From the NCBI GenBank assembly GCA_019925105.1, contig JAHGAU010000004.1:1240001-1304000 (forward strand): a DNA stretch of 64,000 bases, given 5' to 3'. Positions 25,391-37,942 of this stretch are shown here, in pieces. Source of the DNA: Niebla homalea. Lineage: Eukaryota; Ascomycota; Lecanoromycetes; Lecanorales; Ramalinaceae. The position numbers were made by a program, and so were the translations under genes. Below the pieces are notes generated by a model. That model was not told where the DNA came from. It saw only the letters and a list, made by a program, of their open reading frames with translations, and ran no database searches. Numbering within the stretch: position 1 is the stretch's first letter; each line of letters opens with the position of its first letter.

Positions 25391-28300
25391 GGAGAAATGG
25401 CGACGAATAAAGGGACCTTAGAGGTCCAAAACGATACGTATACGTATAGCTTAAGTAATAATAAGGCCAATGCCTTAATTACGATAAGTATAAGTGGTAT
25501 AATAATTAAGAATAATAGAGTATATGGGTAAGTAGCTTATATTAATAAAAGTAACGGGAAATCGTATAAATAACGTAATAATAATACGATAAACGGCCGT
25601 TAAACTAATAAAAGGATTCTGGTTAATAAGATATACGTAAAAAACGCGTAAAACGCTTAAAAAAATAATAAATAATAAAAGCGTTAAAAAGATTAAAGCG
25701 GCGGTAATCAAAAGGAGGAAATGCGACGGGTACATATAAAGTAAATATGATATTAACGGCGTTAACGATATATAAACCGAAAATAAAATTAATAAAATAA
25801 ACAAGTTCGTAAATAATTAAGAACAAAAAATAAAAGAAATAATACGTTAAACGTATAAAGGAATTAAGATGAAAGAAGAAATAGTAAAAGCCTTAAATGG
25901 GCTACCTATAATAAAGTTTATAATTATTATATTAAAGACTTAATTAATACTATAAATAAAATTACGGGAAATAAAGGATTTCTAGGACATCAGCAAATCT
26001 GCGACCTGCTCGGATCGAGTGAATACAAAAAAATGGATTTATTCACTCAGATCGCTCGCGAGTTATTCACGAGCATCCAGGGAAACTCACGAGCGCTCCG
26101 AACGGTCCCGAGCGGGTAAAAAAAGTAATAATAAAAAACGTTTAAAACGGTAGAATAATATATTTTATTCTTTATAAATTTTTTTTAAGCTTTTTTAACA
26201 ACGGGTATAACCGTAACCCCCTCTATAAGCCCTAATATTCAACGTTTTTAAAAATTAATTACAGATTCGGTTTTTTTAATTAAAACTTACCCTGGTAGCT
26301 AGTAATTTATCCTTAAGGGGGGGTAATTAAAGGGGGTAATTTAATTAAACAAACGTTAAGTTAAAAAAAAAGTAAAACTCATAAGCATCCAGGAAAGTTA
26401 CGAGCAAGCCGGATATTCGCGAGCGTTTAAAGGTTAAGTAAGGGGGACATAAGCTTAACCTACTTAACCTGCTCGCTTATACTCGGAGTGCTTATATACT
26501 GGTTCATAAATTTGGAGATGGAGAAAATAGGGGTGGGATTAAAGGAGTTAAGGTAATTAAAGAAAGCTCAGAGAATAATAATAAAAATACCAATAAAAAG
26601 TAAAAATAAAAACTAAGGGGTAAACGTACGAAGTAAAGGGACGTCGGTAAGAACCCTTTAGGTAAAAGAGACTTAAGCCGTAAAAGCCATAAAGAAAAAG
26701 TTTTTAATAATTAAGAAGGAGACGGTACGGGTTAAGGGAAAACAATAATATTAAGGAAAGCGAAGATAATAACGATCCGGTTATTAATTAAAGAAAAGAG
26801 GAATACCGTTATAAAAATAAAATTTTTATAACTTCTAAAAACGTTTAAAGTAACGGAAAAACTATTAATAAAGTAAACTATTATTATATATAAATTATAA
26901 AGTCGAAATATCCTTTTTAATTCGGCTTTTTAAAAGGTAAAAGAAAGCTTAAAGAAGTTAAAAATATAAATTAATAAAAATAAATTAAAAAGAATGAAAA
27001 CATTAAATAATCATTTATTATCACAGTAAACAGAATATACTTAACGTATTTCTAAAAAAATAAAAAACGAGCTTACTTTAAAATATATGAAAAGAAAGAT
27101 TATAATTTTTTACCCCGGGCTAAAAATCATCAATTATAAATTCTTTCTAATAATAAATAATAATAAAAAAATAAATACCTTAAAACGGATAAAAAAAGAC
27201 TTTATAGTTATATTAAGTATAACGTTAATAAAAATATATAACGATATCTCAAATAAAAGGATTATTAAGGGTAAATTTTTTAAATTAATCTGACCGTAAA
27301 TTAAAGCGGTAAATATTTATTAATATTAAAAATAATTAAAAATATAAATATATTATTTTAAGATATTTTAACGGTATAAAATATATAATACATGTTAAAA
27401 AGTATAATACGTATGAATATATAAGCTTAAAAAGTAAAAATCTTATAAAAAACGTATATAAGTATATAGTGAAAAAAAAAAAAAATAAGTATCAGGCGTA
27501 AGACCCGAAATACTTAATAAGGATTAAAAAGGTTAAACGTAAAGAAATTAGGATAACCGTTAAAAGATAATAATATAATATATACAAAACTAGGTTAATA
27601 AGTTAATTAAAGATGGTCTTAAGGGAATAAAGTTAACCAGATAAAGACAGGTAAAAGGTTATAATGAATAATATAACAAAAAAGAAACTTATCGCGATAT
27701 TAATTTTTAAATCCGGTTATCTTAAAACGACGATGGTAATTCTAAGGAAACCGGGATAAATAATACTTAACTTTAATAAAGGGTTAATAGCCTCAATAAA
27801 GTTTAATAAAAAGGCTTTAACGGAAATGGATATATAATATATTAATACTTTTAAGAATTATATAATATAATATATAAAGTAAAGTAATTAAGGTAATATT
27901 GCCGATATTTAAGTTTAAGGAAGTAAAGGATATCGATATTGTAGTAATATGAAAGTTGTTATATAGCCCGTATATATACTTTTTAATTAACTTAAATAAA
28001 GGATTTTATTTAACGTTCAAAAAAAAACGAGACGATCTATACGTATTTTTTTTTATAAATAAAACGCTAAATATAAATAGTTAAAACGTTATTTACTATA
28101 ATAAGAATCTATATACGTTCCGGATTATATTAAAAAAGGACGCGGAGAATAACTTAAATATTATAATATATGTAATCCGCGGTTAATTAATAAAATAAAG
28201 CCTTTAACGATAGTATTACTTAAAAGTATCGTATTTCTTTTTAGCGAATATATTATGTTAAAAGACTTTAAGCTTAATTATAATGTATAGAATAAAAAAG

Positions 28301-31300
28301 GCTATTTAATTAATTATATTAAATTTAAAAAGCTATTGTTAACCGCTATAACGTTTAATCTTTTATTATTAATACCTTAAGGTATTATAACGTAAAAAAA
28401 CCGGGGATTTAAGATAGTAATTAATTTAACGTTTAATATAAAAAGGATTATTAATATAATAATAACGTATAAACCTTAAAAAGACTTAAAATATAACTTA
28501 AATTCTATATTAATATAGATAACTTTAAATTAATCGGTTAATATAACGCCGTTAATATTAATAGGAAAAGCGTAAAAAACGGTTAAAGAAGTTAAAATAC
28601 GTATAAAAATAAAAAAAGCGGTAACGTTAATAATCGAGTTTTCTTAATTAAATATCAAGGAATAAATTAACTTTTTTATAAAGTAAATAATAAAAACGTT
28701 AATTAAAGTAATTAATGCGATAATTTTAATAGTAAAACCGTCTTAAAGAATTAAAATTTGTTAAAACGAAGAATACATAATAATAATTATAAGAGTAAAG
28801 ACGTTAATTAAATCAACTATTAAATATAGGAGTTAAGAAATACTTATATAGTTAAAGGAAGTTTAAGAAAAAACAAAAAAGATTATTAAAAAATTAAATA
28901 AATATACTTTTTATCAGTAATTTACGACTTAGTTATTTCCTTTTATAATGTTTAAGAGTTAATAAAATATAATAAGGACTAAAGTAAAAACTTAAACTTA
29001 TTTTTAAGTTCTCGCCCTTTAAAAGATTTAATAATATAATAATTAATACCTTTAACGGTAAAATTACGGCTCTTATAAAAGCGTTTTTCCTTTTTTTTTT
29101 TATTAAACGCTAATTTATTTAATATTAAGGGTACTATATATCCGGACCCGGTAACGGTAAATAAAATTATAACTTAAAAGATAATAATTAAGGTAATTAA
29201 TAAATTAAAAAAGGATATAGCTTCCGGATTTAATAAGATTCCAAATAAGTTTTTATTTATAATAGCGATATTATTTAAGGAAATCTTTATTTATTTATTT
29301 TAAGTTTACTTTAATATTGATTATTATTTTTATAAGTTTCAGGAAATTAAAACGATAATCCTTAAGAAACCGGTTAAGTTAGATTATTTAAAGGTAAAAG
29401 TTTATAAGTTAATCGCGTTCCTTTATATATTAAAAAAGGCCCTTAAAACGGTAATTATAAAGATCCTTAACGATTATACGGAAGATTACGGGCTCCTCCC
29501 CGATTAATAAACAGGTAAAAAAAAAAGGACGGTTAATAAAAATGGTTTTTAAAAGTCTAATCGACGGCGTATATATAATATAAAACTATATAAGGAAGTA
29601 TATTATAAATTTCCTTTCTTTAATTATTACGGGAGTTTTTAATAAAATAAATAATTAAAAATTACTATATAACCTACGGAAAAAGAGGATATTATCTTTC
29701 CTTATAAAATAAATTAAGAGTTTCTTAAATACTTAAATAATATTGATTAACTTAAAATAAAAGATAAGTCCGATAAAGCCCGTTATAAGTAAGATCTTTT
29801 AAGGGTTATTTATTTTCTTTATTTTATTCTTATTCTTTAACGGCCCGTTAATTAAAGAATTAATTCAATTAAAGTAAAAAGTTTAAGTTAAAAATTTAAT
29901 CGATAATATTTATTTATTAATTTATAATACTTTTATTTATATAAATTAGTTAAAGTTAAAGTAAACTTATAAAGTTTATTTATAGTAAATAGGGACGTAT
30001 AGAGTTTAATTTATATTATATAACTATAAACTTATTTATATAATTAAATGTTTAAAATTATATAATCTAATAATTATAATAAATTTAAGTTAAATCATAA
30101 TAAAACTAAAAGTAAATATTAAGGTCCTTAATTTTTAACTTAACGGAAAACTTAATTAAAAGGATTATATAAAAAATATTTAAAGGAAAATAATTTCTTA
30201 AGAAAAAGGCTTTACGTATTTTACGGTATCGATATAAAGTATTACTTTATAGAAAATTAAAATTATTTATTAAGCGGTAATAAAGATAATAATAATATAT
30301 ATAATAATTATTTAATATAATTTTAAATATACCCCCAAATATAGGAAGGAGTTTATTTAATAGTTATAGAAGGTTTAAAGTTGGTATTTAAGAGTAATTA
30401 ACGGTATATATAAAACGATTCCCGTCCCGATATTAAAATCCGAAGTTTTTATACTATTAATCAAATTATTTCTTAAGCGAAACTTAAAAAAGAGATATAC
30501 CCGGTTATAATTATAAAGAACGGACGGATCCGATTAAACCTTAAAAAGAGCCGGATAAAGAAAAATAAAGATAAAATATTTACCTTTTTTATTAAAATGC
30601 GATTAAAGAAAATTAAGAAGAAAGTTAATTTAATTTATATCTAAAAAATTGATATCAATTGTTATATTTTTACGCTTAATATAAAAGAAGCGGAAATTAA
30701 GAGAATTATAAAGGTAAAAATAAAAAAAATTGCCCTATAAATTACGTTATAATAAATTAAACTTTAACGTAAATATAAAGGATTAGTCTTTTAAACGTAA
30801 TGATACTTAACCTTAAATAAGACAAAGATTACCGATAAGTATTTCCGTTATTACGGGATTATAAATAATAATAATAATATATTACTAATTTAACTTTAGA
30901 TGAATAAGAACAGGTTAATTTATTTCCTTTTTATTACGTACGCCGGTAACCGGACCGACACTAATTACGGGAATAAATAAAGGAAATAAAACATAGTTTA
31001 TATACTTATTTTATACTTATTATTCACGGAACTTAGAATAAGATTAATTAAAAAAATTAAAATAAGTAATTACCGTAAAATACTTTTTATAAAATAAGGT
31101 ATTTAAACGGTTATAAAATTTATAAAATTTATAGGTTTATTATTCCAGTTTAGCTTTATTAGTAAAATACATAAAGTTACTAAAGACCTTATAAAGAAGG
31201 CCCGTTACCGGCCGGGGAGGAAAAAAAGGGTAAAAACCGGTTACGGTAATTATATAAACCGGAGAGATATTTTATAGCCGGAAAAATACGATAATAAACG

Positions 31301-31718
31301 CCCGTTAAAAGTCCTTATAAAAACGGCTACGATAATAAAGTAAAAAGGTAATAATAATTAAGATAATAATAACGTACGTACCGGTAAGGGTATTTAAAGG
31401 TATTACTTAAGATATTAATATAAAACGGACCTATAAGGAAATAAAAAAGTAATAGCTTTAAGGGTAACCATTAAGAGGACTTAATCGTAATATTATAGGT
31501 TTTCTTTAAAAAAGCATATAAATAAATTATTATTCTTTAAATGGTTATAAACATTTTTTATCCTTTGAATAAGAGTAAAAACTAGGTGGATACCGGTTTT
31601 TAATCTTAACGTTATAAATATTAGGTTTTTACGGTTAATAATAGACCTTGATAGCCGACTATTAGGGAACGCCGGAATTAGCTTAATTAAATCCGGTGTA
31701 TAAATCAATCAATCAATC
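25391..31718 (+). mobile_element. LINE-D, full-length Tad-like LINE, RIP-inactivated
   Basis: Flanked by AAGTTATATAAT (25,379-25,390 and 31,719-31,730). Subtracting the 524-bp insertion leaves about 5.8 kb. The ATG is at about 25,397 within GAGAAATGGCGACG. The endonuclease motif reads MLKDFKLNYNV near 28,255-28,295 (a GDFxLHH relic). RT fingers read INKLKKDIASGFNKI then PNKFL near 29,190-29,250. The catalytic box near 29,896-29,907 reads LIDN for expected FVDD, so one aspartate codon survives. It ends in (TCAA)n. No domain is intact. Confidence 0.85.
25982..26505. mobile_element. Unclassified 524-bp insertion rich in GCTCG/CGAGC motifs
   Basis: Absent from LINE-B at the same position, so it is an insertion in LINE-D ORF1. 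Flanks AAGGATTT (25,974-25,981) and ATAAATTT (26,506-26,513) could be an 8-bp duplication with two G-to-A changes and one A/T difference. The GC-richer end zones contain many GCTCG/CGAGC words. The direct repeat AGCATCCAGG occurs near 26,080 and 26,384, and ACCTGCTCG starts at 26,004 and recurs at 26,467. The interior (26,120-26,370) is A+T-rich. Subterminal repeats plus a possible 8-bp TSD suggest a non-autonomous hAT-like element, but I see no clean terminal inverted repeat. Confidence 0.5.
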
Positions 31719-33382
31719 AAGTTATATAATATAATAACTATAACAAATCTAAATAACGCTATAATAAAACCCGAAAGTAATATTAAAATCCTTAATTTTT
31801 AGATTAATAAAAAGCTTAATTAAAAAGAGTATATAAAATAAATTTAAAACAAAATAACTTCCTAAGAAAAGGGCTTTATATATCTTATAACGTTAACGTA
31901 AAGTATTACCCTATAAAAGGCCAGGATTGTTTATTAAGCGGTAATAAAGCCGGATATGATATATATAACGGTTATATAATATATTCTTAAAGGTACCTTC
32001 GAATATAGGAAAGAACTTATTTAATAACTATAGAAGGTTTAAAACCGGTACTTAAAAGTAATTAATAACGTGTATAAAGTAACCCCTATTCCGATATCAA
32101 AATCCGAGGTTTTTATAATGCCGATGCAGTTATTTTTCAATTAAGTAATCGCCTAAACGAAACTTAAGAAAAGTATATACCCGGTTATAACTATAGGGAT
32201 TAAGCGGATCCGATTAAACCTTAAGAAGTCCCGGATAAAAAGGGGTAAAAACGAGGTATTTATCCCTTTTACCGATATAAAGTTAAAGTAAATTAAAAAG
32301 GAAATTAATTTAATTTATATTTGAAAGGTTAATATAAATTTATACAAATTCATATTTAACGCAAAAGAAGCGGAAGTTATAAAAGTTATAAAAAAAAAGG
32401 ACCGCCCTATAAATTATATTACGATAGATTAAACATTAACGTAAATATCAAAATCAATCTTTGAAAAGTAATAAATCGGCTTTCAATAATGAAAAGATTA
32501 TTAATAAATATTTCTATTGTTATAAGATTATAAAAAAAATGTAATAACTTGTTAACGATTTAACTTTCAACGGAAAAAAACGGGTTAACTTACTTCTTCT
32601 TTATTATATACGTTAATAATCGGACGGACGTTAATTATAAATATAAATAAAGATAATAAAACGTAACTTACGTACTTATCTTATATTTATTATTTACGGA
32701 GCTTAAGACGTGATTAATTAAAAAGGCCGGAATAAATAATTATTATAAAATACTCTTTATAAAGTAAAGTATCCGGGCGGCTATAAAATTAATAATGTTT
32801 TTAACTTTATTAATACAATAAATAAGGTCGCTAAAGACCTTATAAAGGAGGCCCGTTTTTAGCTAAAAAGAAAAAGGAAGGGTAAATATTAATTATAATA
32901 ATTATATAAACTAGAAAGTATATTTTATAATCTAAAAAAGTAATAATAGACGCTTATTAAAAGTCCTTAAAAAACGGCCGCGATAATAAAATAAAAAGGT
33001 AAATACGATTAAAATAATAAGAACGTATATATTGATAAGGGTATTTAAAATATTACCTAAAATCTTAATATAAAACAAACTTATAAGGCCACGGAAAAAT
33101 AATAAGTTTAAGGATAACCTTTGTAAGGATTCGGTTATAATATTATGGATTTTCTTTAAAGGAATAAAAAAAACGTATATAAATGGATAATTACTTTTTA
33201 AACGGCTGTAAATTCCCTTTATCTTAAAGAACGGAGGGTAAAGGCTAGGTAAACGCCGATTTTCATTTTAACATTATAAGTATAAGGTTTTACGAGTATT
33301 AATAAGGCTAGATAGGCCGATTATTAAGAAATGCCGGAATTTGCCTAATTAAATCCGTAGTATAAATTAATCAATCAATCAA
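31719..33382 (+). mobile_element. LINE-A, fragment 6 (RT palm to 3' tail)
   Basis: Continues LINE-A RT after LINE-D, parallel to 15,170-16,810 of LINE-B, and finishes with the (TCAA)n tail at 33,370-33,382. This is the true 3' end of the oldest element, about 31 kb from its first fragment. Confidence 0.75.
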
Positions 33383-34744
33383 GATAACGGCTATGTTTAA
33401 GGCTTTATGGCGATAACGTACCGTATTAATAAGGAACTCGGTAATAATTTATCTAGATAATACGGAGGTCATTTACGGCATTGAGAACCTTACTATATAA
33501 AGTTAAGCTATAAATACCGTCCATTAATTAGCCCTTATTTTACTCCCGGACGATATTAAATATACTACGGAGTAAATCTTTATTAGAGTTTATTAAATAA
33601 TTAATTAATTTTAAGATTTAAGTAGGAGAAAATTATTAATAATTTACTTCAACTTATATACTTACGTATTTTATAAATAGAGTAAACTAGAGATATATTA
33701 AAAACGGGTAAAACGTAAGTTAAAATAATTTATAAGTAGCGTATTAGTTACGTTTTAGTCTTATATTAAATACGAAATCGTTATATAATATAAAGAATAA
33801 CTTATATTTTAAGTAATATATTATATATAAAATTTACCCGGTTGTTTTTATTTCATCTTTTAGACTTATTAAACAATATATATACCTCGTTAATATTAAA
33901 AAGTTACCTTATAAAACCATTAAAAGTCATTTTAGCATTATTAAATTTACTTTTAGCGACCGGGACATTAAAAATCTCAAGGTTTTCTAATACTTAATAC
34001 TTTGACATTTTATTTATAACGTAAAGAAACTATAAAATAAGTATATATAAAAAGAATAGCATTTCATTATTAATAATATCCTTATTAAGCTTAAAAATAG
34101 TTTTAATATTATTATTGAACTTAATTTAATTATACGGACCGTTTTTTACTTTATTTATATGTGCTTTTTATAAATAAGGGAATTTATTTATAATAAAGTT
34201 AATTTTAAACCGGACTTTAACAAATATTATATAATCCGATTATATACGAAGTTTAAAAACGGTTATATAAAGCTTTATATTTTAATATTAAAAATAAATA
34301 TCTCCCGGGAAAGAATTCCCTCTAAAATTATAATAACCTCCGGTAAAACTTACTTTATATAATCTTTAAAGGACTTATATTTTTAAATAGTAAGTTTTTT
34401 ATAAGCCCCGTTTTTCTTTTTTACCTTAAGCCTATTTATATAAAGCCTTATTATTAATAAACTATATAAATAACTTATATAATATAATATTTATAATAAT
34501 TATTCCGGTTATTCCTTCCGTTAAGGTATTGTTGCGGACGTATAAAAAGTTAAATTAAATATAAAGCTTATTTAAAAACTTAATAATTAATAAATAAAAG
34601 TCTAATATATATTAAGTTTATATTAACTTAAATAACTGTACTATCCTTATAATATTATAACGTTATTAATTTACTCAAAGTTAAATAAGTTAATTAATAT
34701 TCATTTAAATCGTTTCTTCAAGACTTATATTTTAATTTTAAGGG
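33383..34744. other. A+T-rich RIP-mutated DNA, unidentified
   Basis: No gene and no match to the LINE, Copia or R families of this window. TpA-saturated, so probably an old transposon of another family. Confidence 0.6.
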
Positions 34745-34870
34745 TTTTTAATTTTAGCTTTACCCCGTAATCAAACTATAACGGGAAGTATTTTAACTGT
34801 ATAATACCTTAGGATTTGGATACTAAAATCTTTATAATTTATGTTTTAAAATAGGTTAATTAAAGTACTT
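34745..34870 (+). repeat. RIPed copy of the repeat at 35,160-35,290
   Basis: Shares the ordered blocks GCTTTACCCCGTAA, CTATAACGG, TATTTT and TACCTTAGGATTT with 35,175-35,260, with C-to-T and G-to-A differences throughout. This copy is RIPed; the other, inside the GC-balanced island, is not. Family unknown. Confidence 0.5.
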
Positions 34871-35159
34871 TTAATATAAAAAATACTATATATTTATCTA
34901 TAAATAATAAAAATTAAGTAAATTAAAGGGTATATTTAACTATTAATTACTTTACCGGATATATAGAACAGCCACTTATTGATTAAGCGGTTCTTTAAAG
35001 GTTATATAAGGGAGCTTCAAGATTTATATAAATTAATTTATTTAAATCTTTAAATTCTTTATTTTATTGTTAAAGATTTATTTAAATAATGGCTTTTATT
35101 AAAAGATATTTACTTATTTATTCCTTTTATATATATAGCTTTACATAGATAGTTTTAGG

Positions 35160-35303
35160 TTCTTAGCTTATACGGGGGGTTCTTAGCCCTAACTTTACCC
35201 CGTAAGCGGGCTATAGCCGGTGTTTTGACGGCGAGGTGCCTTAAGACCTCGACGGCGAGGTCTTTATAGCTCAGGTCCTGAGACAGGCTAATCAAAACAC
35301 TTG
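35160..35303 (+). repeat. Un-RIPed copy of the same repeat, with terminal hairpin
   Basis: Marks the left edge of the GC-balanced island. The segment 35,219-35,303 starts GTGTTTTGA and ends TCAAAACAC (perfect 8-9 bp inverted ends) and contains an inner hairpin of AAGACCTCG and CGAGGTCTT. It may be a solo LTR end or a tiny foldback element; I cannot classify it. Confidence 0.45.
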
Positions 35304-35399
35304 AAACACCAAAAACACCATATATCCACATATACACGTAGCAGGGATCGAGCAAATTAGCAGGCGTATAACGGAGTCGGAACCTGGAGCCACAACGGG

Positions 35400-35831
35400 T
35401 GATACGCAGGTACATCAAGGAGATCGGTGCCGACCTTGAGTATTTGGGTCAGCTTGGGACGAGGATCGCTCGTGACTTCAAGCGCGGCACTGACGTAGGC
35501 AGTCGTTGTTGGGCCAGCAAGTCCGCACTTTGGGTACGAGGAGCAAATCAAAGGGGCTGTGAATGGCGAGTATATTGACTCCATGCTTTCTAGATCAGGA
35601 GGTGACCGAGATAAAAGTGGATGGCAAGATTGAGGAGACATTGGCAGCCAAGCATGGCCGATACCTACGTTATCGTACCGTGCCAACGAGAGACCTTCCA
35701 TCATTGTGGTCAGAGACGCCAAGAACCTGTTGGAAGCCTGGCTGAGACGTTACTCCCACGTCTTGCGAAGCCAATTTAAGGGCCGATCTGGAGGGTTTCC
35801 TGGGCTCTGCAATAGAGAATTCAGAGTGTGA
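35400..35831 (+). pseudogene. Frameshifted coding relic, unknown family
   Basis: Good protein-like sequence runs along the plus strand but jumps between frames. About 35,401-35,500 reads YIKEIGADLEYLGQLGTR. About 35,511-35,600 reads PHFGYEEQIKGAVNGEYIDS. About 35,598-35,695 reads QEVTEIKVDGKIEETLAAKH. The segment 35,694-35,831 reads PSIIVVRDAKNLLEAWLRRY and then a stop. Because each segment starts where the previous one fails, this looks like one ancestral gene broken by three frameshifts rather than an intron-containing gene; no GT-AG pairs fit the junctions. I do not recognise the protein. Overlapping minus-strand frames look like shadows. Confidence 0.5.
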
Positions 35832-36897
35832 TAGCAAAGCTGACGAGTACTTGGGTGTCTTCTGGGTGGATACAGGTTCTAAGGTGATTTTGCGGCTTAC
35901 GATTTGGTAGCATGCAGATGAGGACGTTGGGAAGAATTGGGTGACCGATCGGTCCACCATGAAACTTGGGTGTCCATGTATCCGTCAAGCGCGTTCAGAA
36001 CACTCTCCTCCTCCTCATGTTCTTCTACCGAGTTAGCTGTTGAAACGTAAAATTTCATCAACGACTTAATTGCTAAAGCCTCTTTCGAAAAGAAGTAAGA
36101 AAGGCATACAGTAATCCATCCTCCTATCAAGGTTGTGTATTGATCTACCTACTCCGTATCTTACGCTCCCGTCGATCTTGAAAACCTTCTACCCGTCGCT
36201 TCTCAGCCATGAGCTCTTCCCGTTTATAGGCCCACGGTCATCATTAGGGCCATGCAACGGTCGCCACTCTCTTCTCTTTTTCCATTCATGCTCCGAGATC
36301 CATGATTTTCTGCTGAACCGTTTATAGTAGGCTCCTCTTCTTGCCTGTCCTCCGCAGAAGCGTTGTTGGCCTGCGCTTATTGTTTGACCTCTGTTTCCCG
36401 TGTCCTGTCAAACCCTTTCGCGTAGCTTGCGGAGTACCTCCTCGCCGGAAAGCCGCAGTGGACGCCAACGTCTCACGGTAGGCGAGTGTGACTGCCCCGG
36501 CATCCCCCTTCACTTCATCAAGCGTAAGACTAGCTATGGCGGCGGAGTCGTTGATCTGAGGGCGAGCTCTGCTGCTCGAAATGGGCCGGGGAGAGGGCCA
36601 CCCGGCCCCAACCCCCCCTTCCCCCACTGAGCAAGTGGAAGGACGTGCGGATGGCATAGCAAGTACACTGTACCAATGATAACGTGTTCATGGACCCGAG
36701 ATTTTCATGGCCGAGACGCGACACTCGTCGTCAGGATGAATTTTTTCATGCGGCCGCAGTAATAAAGGGCTCTCTCATCTGTCTCCTTCGCATCATTTTC
36801 AAGCGCCTGTATCGGACGCCTTGACTCTGTTATGAGGCTGATTCTTGTTGTCTGGCTTGAGATGACCGTATTGGGAAGTTGACTTGATCCGAACGAT
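35832..36897. other. GC-balanced DNA without a convincing gene
   Basis: Short open frames exist on both strands (for example minus 36,130-35,897 and 36,657-36,322, plus 36,133-36,327 and 36,400-36,630), but they overlap each other, mostly lack ATG starts in good context, and show no recognisable motif. Plus-strand codons near 35,850-35,960 (GVFWVDTGSKVIL, stop, HADEDVGKNW) may be the tail of the preceding relic. Confidence 0.5.
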
Positions 36898-37939
36898 CTA
36901 GACAGATCTACATCTGGCTTTCTGGGAGGAGGAGGCGAGGGCTTTGGAGTGTTTTATTTCCGGGTTTAAGCGTTTGCGTTTGGGTTTTCCTGTTGTACGG
37001 CTCTCCTTGGAGGAGGAGGTGAGGACTTTGGAGTGTATTTCTTCCGCATTTAAGCGTGTGCATTTTCGTTTTCCTAATGTACCAGGAGCCTCCTGTATGC
37101 CCTCCTTAGAGGAGGGGAGGGCTTCGGAATGCTCCTCTTCCGCGTCTGAGCCCTTGCGTTCTCCTGTTGTAACAGGAGCCCCCGGTTTGCCCTCCTTGGA
37201 ATAGGCGGGGAGGGCTTCGGAGTGCGAGCGCTTACGTTTCCTAATATACTAGAAGTCTCCTGTTTGCCCTTCTTGGAGGGCGAGGGAAGGGTTTCGGAAT
37301 GCTCCTCTTCCGCGTCTGAGCCCTTGCGTTCTCCTGCTGTACCAGGAGTCTTCTGTCTGCTTTCCTTGACGCCCCCTTTTTAGCCTCCTTGTCGGCCATC
37401 CCTTCCTCCTTGCTTTCTTTTTTTCTCCCTTGTCGTGTCAAAGGCTGCAACTGTACGAGGGGACCCTTGTGTAATAACGGCAATGTCGCTCTAGGTATTA
37501 AGAGTCGGCAATGTTGGTATGCTACTCTTCCGCATCGGGTCAAATTCTGTTTGACCCGAAAGCGAGCCGTGGTCTGGACTGTGGTGCAACCTCCCAGAAT
37601 GACGAGTACGAAGAGGGCCAGATCCCAGGCGAGATAAGAGTCGTCGTCTGACGGTCTAATGATGAACACGTCGGGGCGGGCGAAGAATCGGCATAACGCC
37701 CTATAGACGTCTCGCTGCTCTCCTTCCAGGGCTTCTATCATCTGAGCCCCGTCCAATTGGCAATCCTTAAGGATTTCACCCATAAAAGCCGGCTCCCCGT
37801 CGATAGATTTGTGAAAGCGTAAGACATCTTCGGTTCTGTCCAAGCAGCACGGCGAAAGGGATAGATTAAGATTGCAATCTGACGGTATAACCCTCTCCAA
37901 ATATGAAGGGTCTGAGAGCTGCTTCGCCCGCGCTGGTGG
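36898..37939 (-). pseudogene. Broken gene with protein-coding tandem repeat
   Basis: An open minus-strand frame from about 37,939 (after a stop at 37,940-37,942) encodes a non-repetitive part with LERVIPSDCN, DVLRFHKSIDGEPAFMGEIL and RPSDDDSYLAWDL; no ATG was found, so an upstream exon is likely. It leads into Lys/Glu-rich sequence and then at least five units of about 30-33 residues with the pattern (K/R)RK-x-x-x-A-E-E-x-HS-(E/K)-x-L-x-S-x-SK, with the stop at 36,898-36,900. The repeat reads in one frame only if two single-base losses are allowed: one in a G5 run near 37,371 and one near 37,240. The basic-acidic repeat suggests a nuclear or nucleic-acid-binding tail, which is inference. The family is not recognised. 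Confidence 0.5.
36940..37375 (-). repeat. 90-100 bp coding minisatellite
   Basis: Four to five tandem copies of a unit containing CTCCTCTTCCGCGTCTGAG, CTTGCGTTCTCC and GGAGGGC (plus-strand text). A more decayed copy lies near 37,500-37,550. On the minus strand the units keep an amino-acid pattern better than their bases, which argues that the array was once translated. Confidence 0.75.
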
Positions 37940-37942
37940 TTA

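Noticed and set aside
16811..33382. Treating the plus-strand LINE pieces as independent 5'-truncated insertions
   Set aside because: Each piece starts and stops at the target duplication of an intervening element and together they give one colinear LINE, so a single interrupted element is simpler.
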